From an uncultured Gammaproteobacteria bacterium (lineage in GTDB: Bacteria > Pseudomonadota > Gammaproteobacteria > Pseudomonadales > Azotimanducaceae_A), in the NCBI GenBank assembly GCA_913041025.1, contig CAJWGQ010000018.1, positions 1 through 23,843 on the forward strand: a stretch of DNA of 23,843 nt, given 5' to 3'. The notes under the pieces are model-generated. The model was given only the letters and a program-made list of their open reading frames with translations. It did no database searches and had not been told where the DNA came from. The position numbers and the translations under genes are program-made. This document shows positions 16,027 to 23,843 of the stretch, piece after piece. How positions within the stretch are numbered: position 1 is the stretch's first letter; each line of letters starts with the position of its first letter.

Positions 16027-16884
16027 ATGATAAAAAAAACAAAGCAAATGGTTCTGATCGGCTGCGCTTGCTTGACTTCTTCCTGCAGCACGTTAATCAG
16101 TTCAGTGACACAAGGTTTTGCAGAAGACCTTTCGGTTGCGATTTTGGAAAGTGAAGATCTCGAGATGGTGAGAGATGGAGCGCCGGCCTATCTGATTTTG
16201 CTTGATGGCTTGATAAGTAATTCGCCTGATGACAAATTCCTGTTAAGACAGTCCGCTGTTCTGCATTCTGCTTATGCAGGTGCTTTCGTCGACGATCAGG
16301 ACCGTTCAAAATTGCTAGCTGACAAAGCAAAAAATCTTGCGATTCGTGCGATCTGTTTGTCGCTTAAGGGTGGTTGCCAGATCGAGGATATGAATTATCG
16401 AGAGCTCACTGCGTGGTTGGAAGAGCAGCCCGATTCATCGATCGAATTTCTATATACATTGGCCAGCACTTGGATCGGCTGGATACAGGCGAACAGTGAT
16501 GATTTTGACGCGATTGCCGATTTGTCGAAAGCAAAGGCGGTGATGCTTAAAGTGGTAGATATCAATGGCGTTTATGAAAATGGACAACCCTATCTCTATT
16601 TGGGTGCCTTAGAGACATTGGTTCCCCCTGGATTAGGCGGTAAGCCCGAAAAAGGGAAAGCCCACTTTGACCGGGCAATCAATATTTCGGAAGGACAGAA
16701 TTTAATGTCGAAGGTGTTCTGTGCTGAAATGTATGCCAGATTGCTCTTTGATCGAGAGCTACATGACCGTCTTTTGACCGAAGTGCTTGAAGCTGAAGTG
16801 AAAGCACCAGGTTTTACTTTGATGAATGTAGTTGCTAAGAAACAAGCGAAGCAATTGTTATTGTCGGGAGATGATTATTTTTAA
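16027..16884 (+). CDS. TatT-type TPR lipoprotein of a TRAP transporter
   Basis: A 285-residue predicted lipoprotein. It has a short basic N-terminus, a hydrophobic stretch and a probable lipidation cysteine at Cys20 (LTSSC), although the lipobox is not perfect. The rest is helical and lacks strict TPR consensus, but NGQPYLYLGALETLVPPGLG followed by GKPEKGKAHFDRAI is a recognisable signature of the TatT component family. In Treponema pallidum the TatT protein Tp0956 binds the DctP protein Tp0957 in a TPR-protein-associated TRAP system proposed to handle hydrophobic ligands. Here dctP, dctQ and dctM follow at once, the dctP start lying inside this gene's last codons. No strong ribosome site precedes the ATG. 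Confidence 0.88.
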   Translation: MIKKTKQMVLIGCACLTSSCSTLISSVTQGFAEDLSVAILESEDLEMVRDGAPAYLILLDGLISNSPDDKFLLRQSAVLHSAYAGAFVDDQDRSKLLADKAKNLAIRAICLSLKGGCQIEDMNYRELTAWLEEQPDSSIEFLYTLASTWIGWIQANSDDFDAIADLSKAKAVMLKVVDINGVYENGQPYLYLGALETLVPPGLGGKPEKGKAHFDRAINISEGQNLMSKVFCAEMYARLLFDRELHDRLLTEVLEAEVKAPGFTLMNVVAKKQAKQLLLSGDDYF

Positions 16885-17881
16885 CTACGTAAATAAGTAT
16901 AAGTTTCTTCTTGTATTGGCCTTATTGCTTGCCGGTTCCGTTGAATCGGCGACTCTAAAAATAGCGACGCTTTCGCCAGAGGGATCGGACTGGATGAAAG
17001 TGTTAAGACTGTCTGCCAAGGAGATTGAGGAAAAAACTTCTGGGAATGTAAAGTTAAAAATTTACCCTGGCGGCGTAATGGGTGATGACAAGGCTGTTAT
17101 GAGGAAAATGCGAATTGGGCAGCTGCAGGGGGCTGTTTTAACGTCTGGTGGCTTGGTGAATTCCTATAAGGACATCGGTATCTACGGTTTGCCAATGTTA
17201 TTCCGGAGTCAAGCTGAAGTAGACCTGACACGTGCGCAGATCGATGAAGTGCTTATGGAGGGGCTAGAAGCAAAAGGTTTTATGGGGTTTGGGTTAGCAG
17301 GTGTAGGGTTTGCGTACCCGATGAGCCAAGTAGCGGCGACAAACGTTTCGGAGGTTAGGAAGATGAAAATCTGGACTCCTGATAACGATTTGGGAGCACT
17401 GACTGCGTTTGAGGCATTTAATATATCGCCGATACCGCTGCCTTATGGAGATGTTCTAATGGGGCTGCAGACAGGTTTGATCAATGGGATAGCAGCTCCT
17501 CCGGTAGGTACCCTGTTATTGCAGTGGCACACCCAGGTGTCCTATGCGCTGGATTTGCCGCTCCTGTATGTTTATGGCTCTTTTGTTATTTCAAATAAAG
17601 CCTTTAAAAAATTGAGTACTGAAGATCGTCAAACCGTTAGTAATGTTTTGAATGCTGCCGTTAATCAGGTTGACCGGGCGGCCAAGCAAGACGACCAGAA
17701 AGCAAAGAAAGCGCTCTCTGGACAGGGCATTTCCTGGCTTGCGCCTGTAAGTGACGACTTTGCTGAATGGGATAGGCTTGCTTCTACCGCGAGAAAGGCG
17801 TTGGTAGAAGATGGTTACGTCAGTGAGCCACTTTATGAACGCGTGGTATCGATCCTCGAAAAAATTCGGGCAGGTGATTAG
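16871..17881 (+). CDS. dctP: TRAP transporter periplasmic solute-binding protein, DctP family
   Basis: A 336-residue binding protein with a signal peptide ending near residue 26 (SVESA). Mature features are LKIATLSPEGSDWMKVLRLS (29-48), KIYPGGVMGDDKAVMRKMR (63-81) and ALDLPLLYVYGSFVISNKAF. The region where most DctP proteins have K-x-R, the arginine that clamps the substrate carboxylate, reads RKMKIWTPDNDLG with Trp168 instead. That fits TatT-associated members thought to bind non-carboxylate or hydrophobic ligands. I chose the ATG at 16871, which overlaps tatT by 14 bases. A TTG at 16832 would add 13 residues before the signal peptide and is unlikely. The adjacent GGGAG is too close to be an ideal ribosome site, so coupling to tatT translation is probable. 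Confidence 0.92.
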   Translation: MIIFNYVNKYKFLLVLALLLAGSVESATLKIATLSPEGSDWMKVLRLSAKEIEEKTSGNVKLKIYPGGVMGDDKAVMRKMRIGQLQGAVLTSGGLVNSYKDIGIYGLPMLFRSQAEVDLTRAQIDEVLMEGLEAKGFMGFGLAGVGFAYPMSQVAATNVSEVRKMKIWTPDNDLGALTAFEAFNISPIPLPYGDVLMGLQTGLINGIAAPPVGTLLLQWHTQVSYALDLPLLYVYGSFVISNKAFKKLSTEDRQTVSNVLNAAVNQVDRAAKQDDQKAKKALSGQGISWLAPVSDDFAEWDRLASTARKALVEDGYVSEPLYERVVSILEKIRAGD

Positions 17882-18332
17882 TCGCATAATCAGGTCTATC
17901 GAACTGGTCGAAGAGTGGCTATTGGTGCTGCTGCTCTTTGGGATGATTGCTATTGCTGCGTCTCAAGTCATTTTAAGAAATGTGTTTGATATGGGACTTT
18001 TTTGGGGGGATGGCTCGGTTCGCGTCTTACTGCTTTGGGTGGCTATGTTCGGAGCGATGGTGGCCTCTCGCAATGACGATCATATTCGCATCGATTTGAT
18101 TGGTCGGTTAATTCCGGAAGCTTACCAGAGAGCTCTGAGTCGGGTTTGCTGTTTATTCACGTCGATAGTTTTGGCGATTTTTGCGTTTTCAAGTGCCGAA
18201 TTTGTCTATTTCGAATACCTTGACCAAACCAAAGCGTTTAGTCAGGTTCCGGCTTGGGTGTGCGAATTAATTATGCCGATCGGGGCTTCCACGATGTCCG
18301 TCAGATATTTCGTGTTAGTTGTAAAGCCTTAA
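17835..18332 (+). CDS. dctQ: TRAP transporter small membrane subunit, DctQ
   Basis: A four-helix inner-membrane protein that pairs with DctM. SIELVEEWLLVLLLFGMIAI leads into SQVILRNVF, the conserved first-helix end of DctQ. LWVAMFGAMVASRNDDHIRI is the second signature, where the DDHIRID motif is typical. Two more membrane segments follow. The start is uncertain. ATG 17835 gives 165 residues with a weak GTGAG upstream; ATG 17811 would give 173 and GTG 17874 would give 152. All overlap the end of dctP, by 8 to 71 bases. The stop overlaps the dctM start by one base. Confidence 0.88.
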   Translation: MNAWYRSSKKFGQVISRIIRSIELVEEWLLVLLLFGMIAIAASQVILRNVFDMGLFWGDGSVRVLLLWVAMFGAMVASRNDDHIRIDLIGRLIPEAYQRALSRVCCLFTSIVLAIFAFSSAEFVYFEYLDQTKAFSQVPAWVCELIMPIGASTMSVRYFVLVVKP

Positions 18333-19612
18333 TGACCTGGTTGTTTATTTTCCTGATTATTCTGATGGCTTTGGGTGGTGCGCCGTTGTTTGCTGTCATT
18401 CTTGGTGCGGCTACCCTTGGTTTTTACACAAGTGAGATTGATCTGGCGATCATTCCAATAGAGGTATACAGGATTGTGGATACTCCTTTGTTGGTTGCGT
18501 TGCCTTTGTTCACTTTTATGGGTTATCTTTTGAGTGAATCCAACACATCTACTCGCTTGGTGAACTTGATTCAGAGTGTATTTGGATTCTTGCCCTCAGG
18601 TTTAGCGATTGTTGGGTTTTTGGTTTGTGCCTTGTTTACGGCTCTCACTGGTGCTTCAGGTGTGACTATTGTTGCTTTAGGGGCTTTGTTATTGCCTGCA
18701 CTGCAACAAGGTGGATTTTCAGAGAAGTTCAGCACTGGCTTGGTGACGACATCCGGCAGTCTGGGATTGCTTCTCTTTCCCTCGGTGCCACTGATTCTTT
18801 ATGGCGTTATAGCCCAGCAATTGGATGTTGGTGAGCCTTTTTCGATCATTGACCTTTTTGTGGCCGGAATAATTCCTTTGATCCTGATGCTAGGGATGTT
18901 GATCACCTATACCCTGTGGTTTCACCGCGGAGGCGAGATACCGACTGAGACTTTCAGATTTTCTAAAATTCGTGAAGCACTTTTCGATGCACGGTGGGAA
19001 ATGCCGTTACCCATTCTTTTATTTGGGGGAGTAGCTTACGGGGTGTTCGCGATATCTGAAGCTGCGGCTGTTTCAGTCGTCTATGTCATTATTTCGCAGG
19101 TGTTTCTTTATAAGGACATTTCCATCAGACAACTGCCAGGGATAGCAACAAAGTCTATGGTAATGGTGGGCGGGATTTTATTGATTTTAGGAATTGCTCT
19201 TGCCTTTACCAGTTTTTTGGTAGACGCCGAGATCCCTCAAAGGCTTTTTGATTTTATCCAGACTTATATCGAAAGCCCTATCACCTTTTTGTTAATGTTG
19301 AATATTTTTCTTCTTGCACTGGGCGCTCTTCTGGATATCTTTGCAGCTATCGTCATTATGGTGCCCATCTTACTGCCTATTGCGGCAGGTTTCGGAATTC
19401 ACCCGGTTCATCTAGGAATTATATTTTTGGCAAACATGCAGATCGGATACTTCACTCCCCCAGTGGGTATGAATTTATTTATCGCTAGTTATCGATTCAA
19501 AAAGCCCTTAACCGAATTGTATGCGTCCACATTTCCGTTTTTGGCTATAATGCTAGTTGCACTATTGGTGATTACCTACGTGCCTTTTTTAAGTCTATGG
19601 GCGATTGAATAA
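18332..19612 (+). CDS. dctM: TRAP transporter large membrane subunit, DctM
   Basis: A 426-residue, roughly 12-helix sodium-coupled transporter subunit. Typical DctM segments are TPLLVALPLFTFMGYLLSES, LTGASGVTIVALGALLLPAL, DIFAAIVIMVPILLPIA and HLGIIFLANMQIGYFTPPVG followed by MNLF. The start is set at the ATG sharing one base with the dctQ stop (TAATG). An open frame extends to 18254, but that would add 26 non-membrane residues reading through dctQ in another frame. The stop likewise overlaps the mlaC start by one base (TAATG), so the TRAP genes and the lipid-transport genes are one coupled unit. Such subunits import substrate delivered by DctP using a sodium gradient. Confidence 0.95.
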   Translation: MTWLFIFLIILMALGGAPLFAVILGAATLGFYTSEIDLAIIPIEVYRIVDTPLLVALPLFTFMGYLLSESNTSTRLVNLIQSVFGFLPSGLAIVGFLVCALFTALTGASGVTIVALGALLLPALQQGGFSEKFSTGLVTTSGSLGLLLFPSVPLILYGVIAQQLDVGEPFSIIDLFVAGIIPLILMLGMLITYTLWFHRGGEIPTETFRFSKIREALFDARWEMPLPILLFGGVAYGVFAISEAAAVSVVYVIISQVFLYKDISIRQLPGIATKSMVMVGGILLILGIALAFTSFLVDAEIPQRLFDFIQTYIESPITFLLMLNIFLLALGALLDIFAAIVIMVPILLPIAAGFGIHPVHLGIIFLANMQIGYFTPPVGMNLFIASYRFKKPLTELYASTFPFLAIMLVALLVITYVPFLSLWAIE

Positions 19613-20202
19613 TGCAGATAACTTATTCATTGGTTTTTTTTTGGATATTATGTTCTCTAGCTGGGAGTGCTCGTGCCAGTGACAATCAATATCGAGTTGA
19701 AATTCAGAAGGTTGACGAGTTTCATCAAGCGCTTCTTCAAGTGATGCAATCGGCGAACGCGACCGAGAGAGAGAAATTATTGTCTCCGAGAGTGAAGACT
19801 CTTTATGATGTGTCCAGCATTTCTCGCATTAGTGTGGGACGAGCATGGAGGTCGTTAACGGAGGGTCAGAAGGATGAGTTTGTTGAGCTGCTCACAGAAT
19901 TAATCGTAGCTACCTATTCGGATCGATTCAGAGATTTTGACGAGCAGTACTTCGAGTTACTTGGAACCGAACCAATTAATAAGGGCGTTATTATTAAGAC
20001 TGCTATTAACAAGCGTAATGAACAGTTGGCAACGCTTAATTATTACTTTCGCGGCGATCAAGTATTTAATGTGGTTGCCAATGGGATCAGCGATCTGTCT
20101 CTGCGCCGAGCTGAATATGGCAGCATCATCAAAGAGCAAGGCTATGATCAACTCGTGAATCAGATTAAAAACAAGACGAGCGAGATTAAGGCCTCAGATT
20201 AG
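19612..20202 (+). CDS. mlaC: MlaC/HpnM-like periplasmic lipid-binding protein (Ttg2D family)
   Basis: A 196-residue secreted protein. A signal peptide ends near ARA (residue 22). The mature part has the Ttg2D/MlaC pattern: YDVSSISRISVGRAWRSLTE (about 64-83), QKDEFVELLTELIVATYSDR (about 85-104), then alternating strands (VIIKTAINKRNEQLATLNYY) and a NVVANGISDLSLRRAEYGSI segment. MlaC proteins ferry phospholipid across the periplasm between MlaA at the outer membrane and MlaFEDB at the inner membrane. HpnM, of the same fold, is linked to the RND protein HpnN in hopanoid clusters. No mlaD, mlaE or mlaF is nearby; an HpnN-like gene follows instead. Its ATG overlaps the dctM stop. Confidence 0.93.
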   Translation: MQITYSLVFFWILCSLAGSARASDNQYRVEIQKVDEFHQALLQVMQSANATEREKLLSPRVKTLYDVSSISRISVGRAWRSLTEGQKDEFVELLTELIVATYSDRFRDFDEQYFELLGTEPINKGVIIKTAINKRNEQLATLNYYFRGDQVFNVVANGISDLSLRRAEYGSIIKEQGYDQLVNQIKNKTSEIKASD

Positions 20203-20210
20203 CTTTGCAG

Positions 20211-20921
20211 ATGCGTGTTTTTCTTTACTTGTTGGTGTGTTGTCTTCTCTCCGCTTGTATGACCGGTGCCTTAGAAAATAGGAATGTGGATGATCCCTAT
20301 GAAGATTTCAATCGAAAGAGTTACCGATTTTCAGAGAGAATAGACACCAATTTCCTGGCGCCGGTAGCAAGAGGGTATGCTCGTGTGACCCCAGACCCGG
20401 TTGAGAAGGGCATAAGTAACGTCTTCAATAACTTTAACAATGTCCCTAGCGCAATGAACGGTTTTCTGCAGGGTAATTTGGAGACAGGTTTTAACGAGCT
20501 GAGCAGATTAGCAGTCAACTCGACTCTGGGGTTAGGGGGTTTAATCGATGTAGCAATGATCTGGGGTGTCAACGAGAAAAAAGAGGATATTGGTCAGACT
20601 CTAGCTGTCTGGGGAATCAAGGAGTCGCCTTTTATTTATCTTCCCATATTTGGCCCTACTACGCTCAGAGATATCCCAGTTCGGTTCGTTGGTATGTCGA
20701 TGCCACGAGTTATTATTGGTGAGGACTTTCCCGGTTACGTGACAGCGTTACAAGTGGTCAGTCAGAGAGCGGATCTGATAGAGGTAATCGAGCAACGAGA
20801 TTCGAATGCCATCGATGCCTATGCGTTTACGCGGGATGCCTATATCCAGCGACGGGCTTTTGAGATTTATAATGGAGATCCTCCGGTTGAAGATTTCTTT
20901 GACGACTTTGAAGAGGAATAA
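20211..20921 (+). CDS. mlaA: MlaA (VacJ) outer-membrane lipid-transport lipoprotein
   Basis: A 236-residue lipoprotein with a textbook lipobox LLSAC (Cys16) after a short hydrophobic leader. The VacJ/MlaA hallmark DPYEDFNRKSYRFSERIDTN (about 28-47) is followed by APVARGY, NVPSAMNGFLQGN, RLAVNSTLGLGGLIDVA, EDIGQTLAVWGI and YLPIFGPTTLRD, the ring that sits in the outer-membrane inner leaflet and removes phospholipids. The next residue after Cys16 is Met, not Asp, consistent with delivery to the outer membrane. An in-frame TTG at 20205 would add two residues; the ATG at 20211 is preferred. It begins 8 bases after mlaC. The C-terminus is acidic (EDFFDDFEEE). Confidence 0.95.
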   Translation: MRVFLYLLVCCLLSACMTGALENRNVDDPYEDFNRKSYRFSERIDTNFLAPVARGYARVTPDPVEKGISNVFNNFNNVPSAMNGFLQGNLETGFNELSRLAVNSTLGLGGLIDVAMIWGVNEKKEDIGQTLAVWGIKESPFIYLPIFGPTTLRDIPVRFVGMSMPRVIIGEDFPGYVTALQVVSQRADLIEVIEQRDSNAIDAYAFTRDAYIQRRAFEIYNGDPPVEDFFDDFEEE

Positions 20922-20942
20922 ATAAGAATTCCGAGAGGGGCT

Positions 20943-20948
20943 AGGGAG
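20943..20948 (+). promoter_or_regulatory. Ribosome binding site supporting the TTG start of the RND gene
   Basis: AGGGAG lies 5 bases before the TTG at 20954. No ATG or GTG in this frame comes before the first membrane segment, so TTG is the most likely start codon. Confidence 0.6.
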
Positions 20949-20953
20949 ACGAC

Positions 20954-23506
20954 TTGTTTGATCGATGGTTAAGTAACTGGGTGACTTGGATAGTCAGTAT
21001 TCCAAGAGCGACGTTGTTCGTGATCTCTCTTATCACCCTTGCCTTAGGTTGGGTGGCTGCCTCACAGTTCAAGATCAATTCAGATCTCACACAGTTAATT
21101 CGTCAAGAGGCGGACTGGCGAAAGGATTTCGACCATTTTCAAAAAGAGTTTCCTCAACTGACGAGAACAGCTGTTGTGGTGCTTAGTGCTTCTTCTTTGC
21201 AAAAATTAGAAAGTGGCACAGATCAGCTGATTTCCTATTTGGAAAAAAGGCCCGAACGATTCTCAGATGTTTTCGCTCCCGGGCATGATCAATTTATCCG
21301 CGATCGTATTTTTTTGTATATGAATTTGAATCAATTAGATCTGGCCGTAGACAGATTGGCCCAAGCACAGCCCTGGTTGAGCGCAGTTTCTAAAGATCCT
21401 AGTCTTATTGGTATTTTTCAACTTTTGACAGATGCTTTGGAAAACAATCCTCCTGAGCGTTTAGCAGAAATACTAAATGTAATTTCTGGCTCTATGGAGA
21501 ACACCTTAAGTGGAGAACCTAACAAAATCTGGTGGGGTGACGAGATCTTCCCAATCGACGACACGAGATATCAGCTGGTCTATGTGAAAGCTCAATCAAA
21601 TTATCTGGAATCGCTTCCCGATGCCGAGTTTATGGAGGAATTACGTTTGATGTTGGAAACATTGAACCTTCCCGACGGTGTCAGTGCGGCGTTGACGGGC
21701 GAGATACCGCTTCAACATGAGGAGATTGAGGCGGCAATCGACGGAGTTGCCCTAGCTGGCTGGATCGCTCTTTTGTTGCTGTTTATCGTGATGTTTGTAG
21801 GTGTCCGCTCCTTACGTATTATTCTTGGAACTTTTTTGCTGCTGGGTATTGGGGTCACCTGGACGATCGGTTATGCGCTCTTGTCGGTGGGAGAGTTCAA
21901 TACGCTGTCCTTGATTTTTGTAGTAATGTTTTTTGGGCTTGGTGTGGACTTTGCGCTTCATTACTCGCTTAGATTTCAGGAGGCAGTTAGCGAGAATATT
22001 CAGAAATCTGAAGCACTCGTTCAAAGCAGTAAAAGTGTTGGTAGAGCGATATCACTTGGAGCAATTACCACTGCAATTGGTTTTCTAGGGTTTTGGCCAA
22101 CCGATTATCAGGGCTTGGCAGACCTGGGGATTATTTCGGCTGGCGGAATGTTGATTGCCTGTTTTCTTGCTTTCACTTTTTTGCCTGCGTTTTACGCAGT
22201 TATTGGTTCTCCAAGATCTTCTGGTGTGGTTTTACCATCCAGTGACCGGATAGTTGCTTGGCTGGTTGGGCGCAAACGCCTGGTGATCGGATCTTCGCTG
22301 GTAGTTGCTGGTTTGGCTGCTAGTCAGGCAGTCCAGCTTCAATTTGATTACAGTGTGCTGGCACTGAAGGATCCAGAATCGGAATCTATGAGTGCTCACA
22401 GGATTCTTCAGCAAGAGGGAATCTCGACGGATTACAGTTTGTTCGTTGTTCAAGAGCAGAGTGCGGATAAGCCAGCTCTGATGGCTTTAGAGACAGTAAA
22501 AGATGTGACTGTTGTCGAGGATCTGATTCCTCAGGATCAAGAAGAAAAACTGTTTGTGGTAGAAGATCTCCAATTGATGCTTTTCGATTCGTTGGAAATA
22601 AGTAACGATTCTCCAGACCCCTCATTGAAGGAAATCAAGGATTCGAGTTTGAAGCTTGTTGCTAAATTGGAATCCTTGATGATGGAGGATTCTGCTATTC
22701 CACGAGAGGTGCTAGAAACGCTACGAACCCATCTTGTGGCGATGCAACAAGCCTCGCAAGAACAATGGATGAATCTTCAAGCGGGAGTGATCGATGATCT
22801 TTTGGAGCAAATTCAGAGCATTCGCCGTCGACTGGATTTAGATCAGGTGGAGCTAGAAAATCTGCCCGCCTCGGTTACAAGTAGGCTCGTCTCTGAAAAT
22901 GGGCAAAAGCTGTCAGTGATAGTTCCATCGCAGGATATGGATTCGATAGTTAACCTATCATCATTTATAGAAAGTGTTCGATCATTGACGCCGACGGCTA
23001 CGGGTCGACCCGTGATTGAGTGGGGCGTTGGCACTTTAGTGGTGAATTCTTTTCAAACAGCACTTCTTTTGTCTGCCTGTTCTATTTTGCTGATTTTGTT
23101 ATTAGCGCTGAGAGATTTACTAGCGGCTCTTGTTGTTCTGGTCCCGCTGCTGTTGGCGGCGTTGCTTACCTTTGGTATAGCAGTGTTCGCCGGCATCTCC
23201 ATTAATATGGCAAATATTTTGGTGTTGCCGTTGATATTTGGGCTTGGCGCCGCAAGTGGTATTCATGTGGTCGATCGTTACCTAGGAGAACAGGATGTGA
23301 CCCAGCTGATGAATTCTAGTACCCCAAGAGCGGTTGTGTTATCAAACCTCACAACAGTAGGAGCTTTCGCATCGCTTTCCATTTCAGCACACCAAGGAGC
23401 CGCGTCGGTGGGAATATTGCTCACGATAGCAGTTTGTCTTCTCTTGCTGTTTACTCTTTTCTTACTGCCTGTTTTGCTGCATGGAATGAAGACTCGGAGG
23501 AACTAA
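20954..23506 (+). CDS. HpnN-like RND/MMPL-family inner-membrane lipid transporter
   Basis: An 850-residue protein with two repeats, each with one helix, a large periplasmic domain and five more helices. The first helix is about 19-38, followed by KINSDLTQLIRQEADWRKDF (40-59), a pattern seen in HpnN. The second set of helices begins near 260, and the second half has FDYSVLALKDPESESM after its first helix and its final helices from about 690 on. HpnN moves hopanoids from inner to outer membrane in Gram-negatives. The motif GLGVDFALH (328-336) has Asp332, while the matching place in the second half, GLGAASGIH (763-771), has Ala767. A coiled, charged stretch (about 560-640) sits in the second periplasmic domain. 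No hopanoid synthesis genes are seen, so the cargo could be another lipid. Confidence 0.88.
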   Translation: MFDRWLSNWVTWIVSIPRATLFVISLITLALGWVAASQFKINSDLTQLIRQEADWRKDFDHFQKEFPQLTRTAVVVLSASSLQKLESGTDQLISYLEKRPERFSDVFAPGHDQFIRDRIFLYMNLNQLDLAVDRLAQAQPWLSAVSKDPSLIGIFQLLTDALENNPPERLAEILNVISGSMENTLSGEPNKIWWGDEIFPIDDTRYQLVYVKAQSNYLESLPDAEFMEELRLMLETLNLPDGVSAALTGEIPLQHEEIEAAIDGVALAGWIALLLLFIVMFVGVRSLRIILGTFLLLGIGVTWTIGYALLSVGEFNTLSLIFVVMFFGLGVDFALHYSLRFQEAVSENIQKSEALVQSSKSVGRAISLGAITTAIGFLGFWPTDYQGLADLGIISAGGMLIACFLAFTFLPAFYAVIGSPRSSGVVLPSSDRIVAWLVGRKRLVIGSSLVVAGLAASQAVQLQFDYSVLALKDPESESMSAHRILQQEGISTDYSLFVVQEQSADKPALMALETVKDVTVVEDLIPQDQEEKLFVVEDLQLMLFDSLEISNDSPDPSLKEIKDSSLKLVAKLESLMMEDSAIPREVLETLRTHLVAMQQASQEQWMNLQAGVIDDLLEQIQSIRRRLDLDQVELENLPASVTSRLVSENGQKLSVIVPSQDMDSIVNLSSFIESVRSLTPTATGRPVIEWGVGTLVVNSFQTALLLSACSILLILLLALRDLLAALVVLVPLLLAALLTFGIAVFAGISINMANILVLPLIFGLGAASGIHVVDRYLGEQDVTQLMNSSTPRAVVLSNLTTVGAFASLSISAHQGAASVGILLTIAVCLLLLFTLFLLPVLLHGMKTRRN

Positions 23507-23557
23507 AGATTCGAGAAATACCCGCTACGGATACATTCATTGGATATGGTGACGACA

Positions 23558-23843
23558 ATGATAATTGAAAATTATACTGTCGATTTTGAGGTTGCTGGCC
23601 CTGGTCTTTACGAGATAACGGAAGAGCTAAATAGAAGATTAAAGGCATTGCAGGTCGAATCAGGGCTAATGACACTTTTCATCAAACACACCTCAGCCAG
23701 TCTGCTGATCCAGGAAAATGCTGATCCCAGCGCAAAAAGAGATTTAGAGGCTTGGTTAAATCGGCTGGTACCAGAAAGTGACGCCCTTTACAGTCATATC
23801 GCGGAAGGACCAGACGATATGCCAGCTCATATCAAAGCCATGT
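23558..23843 (+). CDS. yjbQ: YjbQ/UPF0047 family protein (3' end cut by window edge)
   Basis: The first 95 codons of a roughly 140-residue small protein. It shows the family signatures FIKHTSASLLIQENADPSAK (about 42-61), RDLEAWLNRLVPES and HIAEGPDDMPAHIKAM, close to E. coli YjbQ. The family has weak thiamine-phosphate synthase activity in some bacteria, but its main role is unsettled. The ATG at 23558 was chosen because it gives the N-terminus usual for the family; an in-frame ATG at 23546 would add four residues. It follows the RND gene after about 50 bases, on the same strand, so it may be transcribed with the operon, but nothing in its family ties it to lipid transport. Confidence 0.9.
   Translation, partial: MIIENYTVDFEVAGPGLYEITEELNRRLKALQVESGLMTLFIKHTSASLLIQENADPSAKRDLEAWLNRLVPESDALYSHIAEGPDDMPAHIKAM

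Noticed and set aside
18254..18331. Longer N-terminus for dctM
   Set aside because: The extra 26 residues read through dctQ in another frame and precede a complete first membrane helix; the TAATG overlap at 18332 is the natural start.
1..23843. CRISPR arrays, tRNA or rRNA genes, insertion sequences, integrase or toxin-antitoxin genes
   Set aside because: No repeated spacer pattern, cloverleaf, transposase motif or terminal inverted repeats were seen; genes fill nearly the whole window.

Overview
The window looks like one compact, protein-coding stretch of a Gram-negative chromosome at moderate GC, most likely a marine-type gammaproteobacterium. That assignment is an inference. It rests on outer-membrane lipid genes (mlaA lipoprotein, mlaC), an OppABC set and a proteobacterial-type glucokinase. 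I see no rRNA, tRNA, CRISPR array, insertion sequence or phage gene. No gene-free stretch exceeds about 185 bases.

Left part (1-10.7 kb). A truncated PLP aminotransferase runs off the left edge. It is followed by a phytanoyl-CoA-dioxygenase-like (PhyH) gene. A leftward operon then encodes the coenzyme F420 pathway in the order npdG, cofE, cofD, cofC, fbiC. Deazaflavin synthesis is done by the fused CofG-CofH enzyme FbiC, side-chain activation by CofC, transfer by CofD, and glutamylation by a stand-alone CofE. NpdG exchanges electrons between NADP and F420. Around it are likely users or companions: two luciferase-like monooxygenase-fold (LLM) oxidoreductases, a second PhyH dioxygenase and a short-chain dehydrogenase. 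Together they look like an F420-centred redox and catabolic island.

Middle (10.7-16 kb). An oligopeptide ABC importer set (oppA, oppB, oppC) runs leftward into the second LLM gene, with no ATPase genes beside it. Glucokinase and an enoyl-CoA hydratase/isomerase-family protein follow as a convergent pair.

Right part (16-23.8 kb). A rightward, tightly packed operon encodes a TPR-associated TRAP transporter (TatT lipoprotein, DctP, DctQ, DctM). It then continues, by an overlapping stop/start, into MlaC, then the MlaA (VacJ) lipoprotein, and a large HpnN-like RND/MMPL membrane protein. A YjbQ-family gene is cut by the right edge. The TRAP binding protein has tryptophan where the family's carboxylate-binding arginine is expected. 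TRAP, Mla and RND parts in one operon suggest an uncharacterised trans-envelope route for a hydrophobic molecule or lipid. This is the most interesting system in the window.
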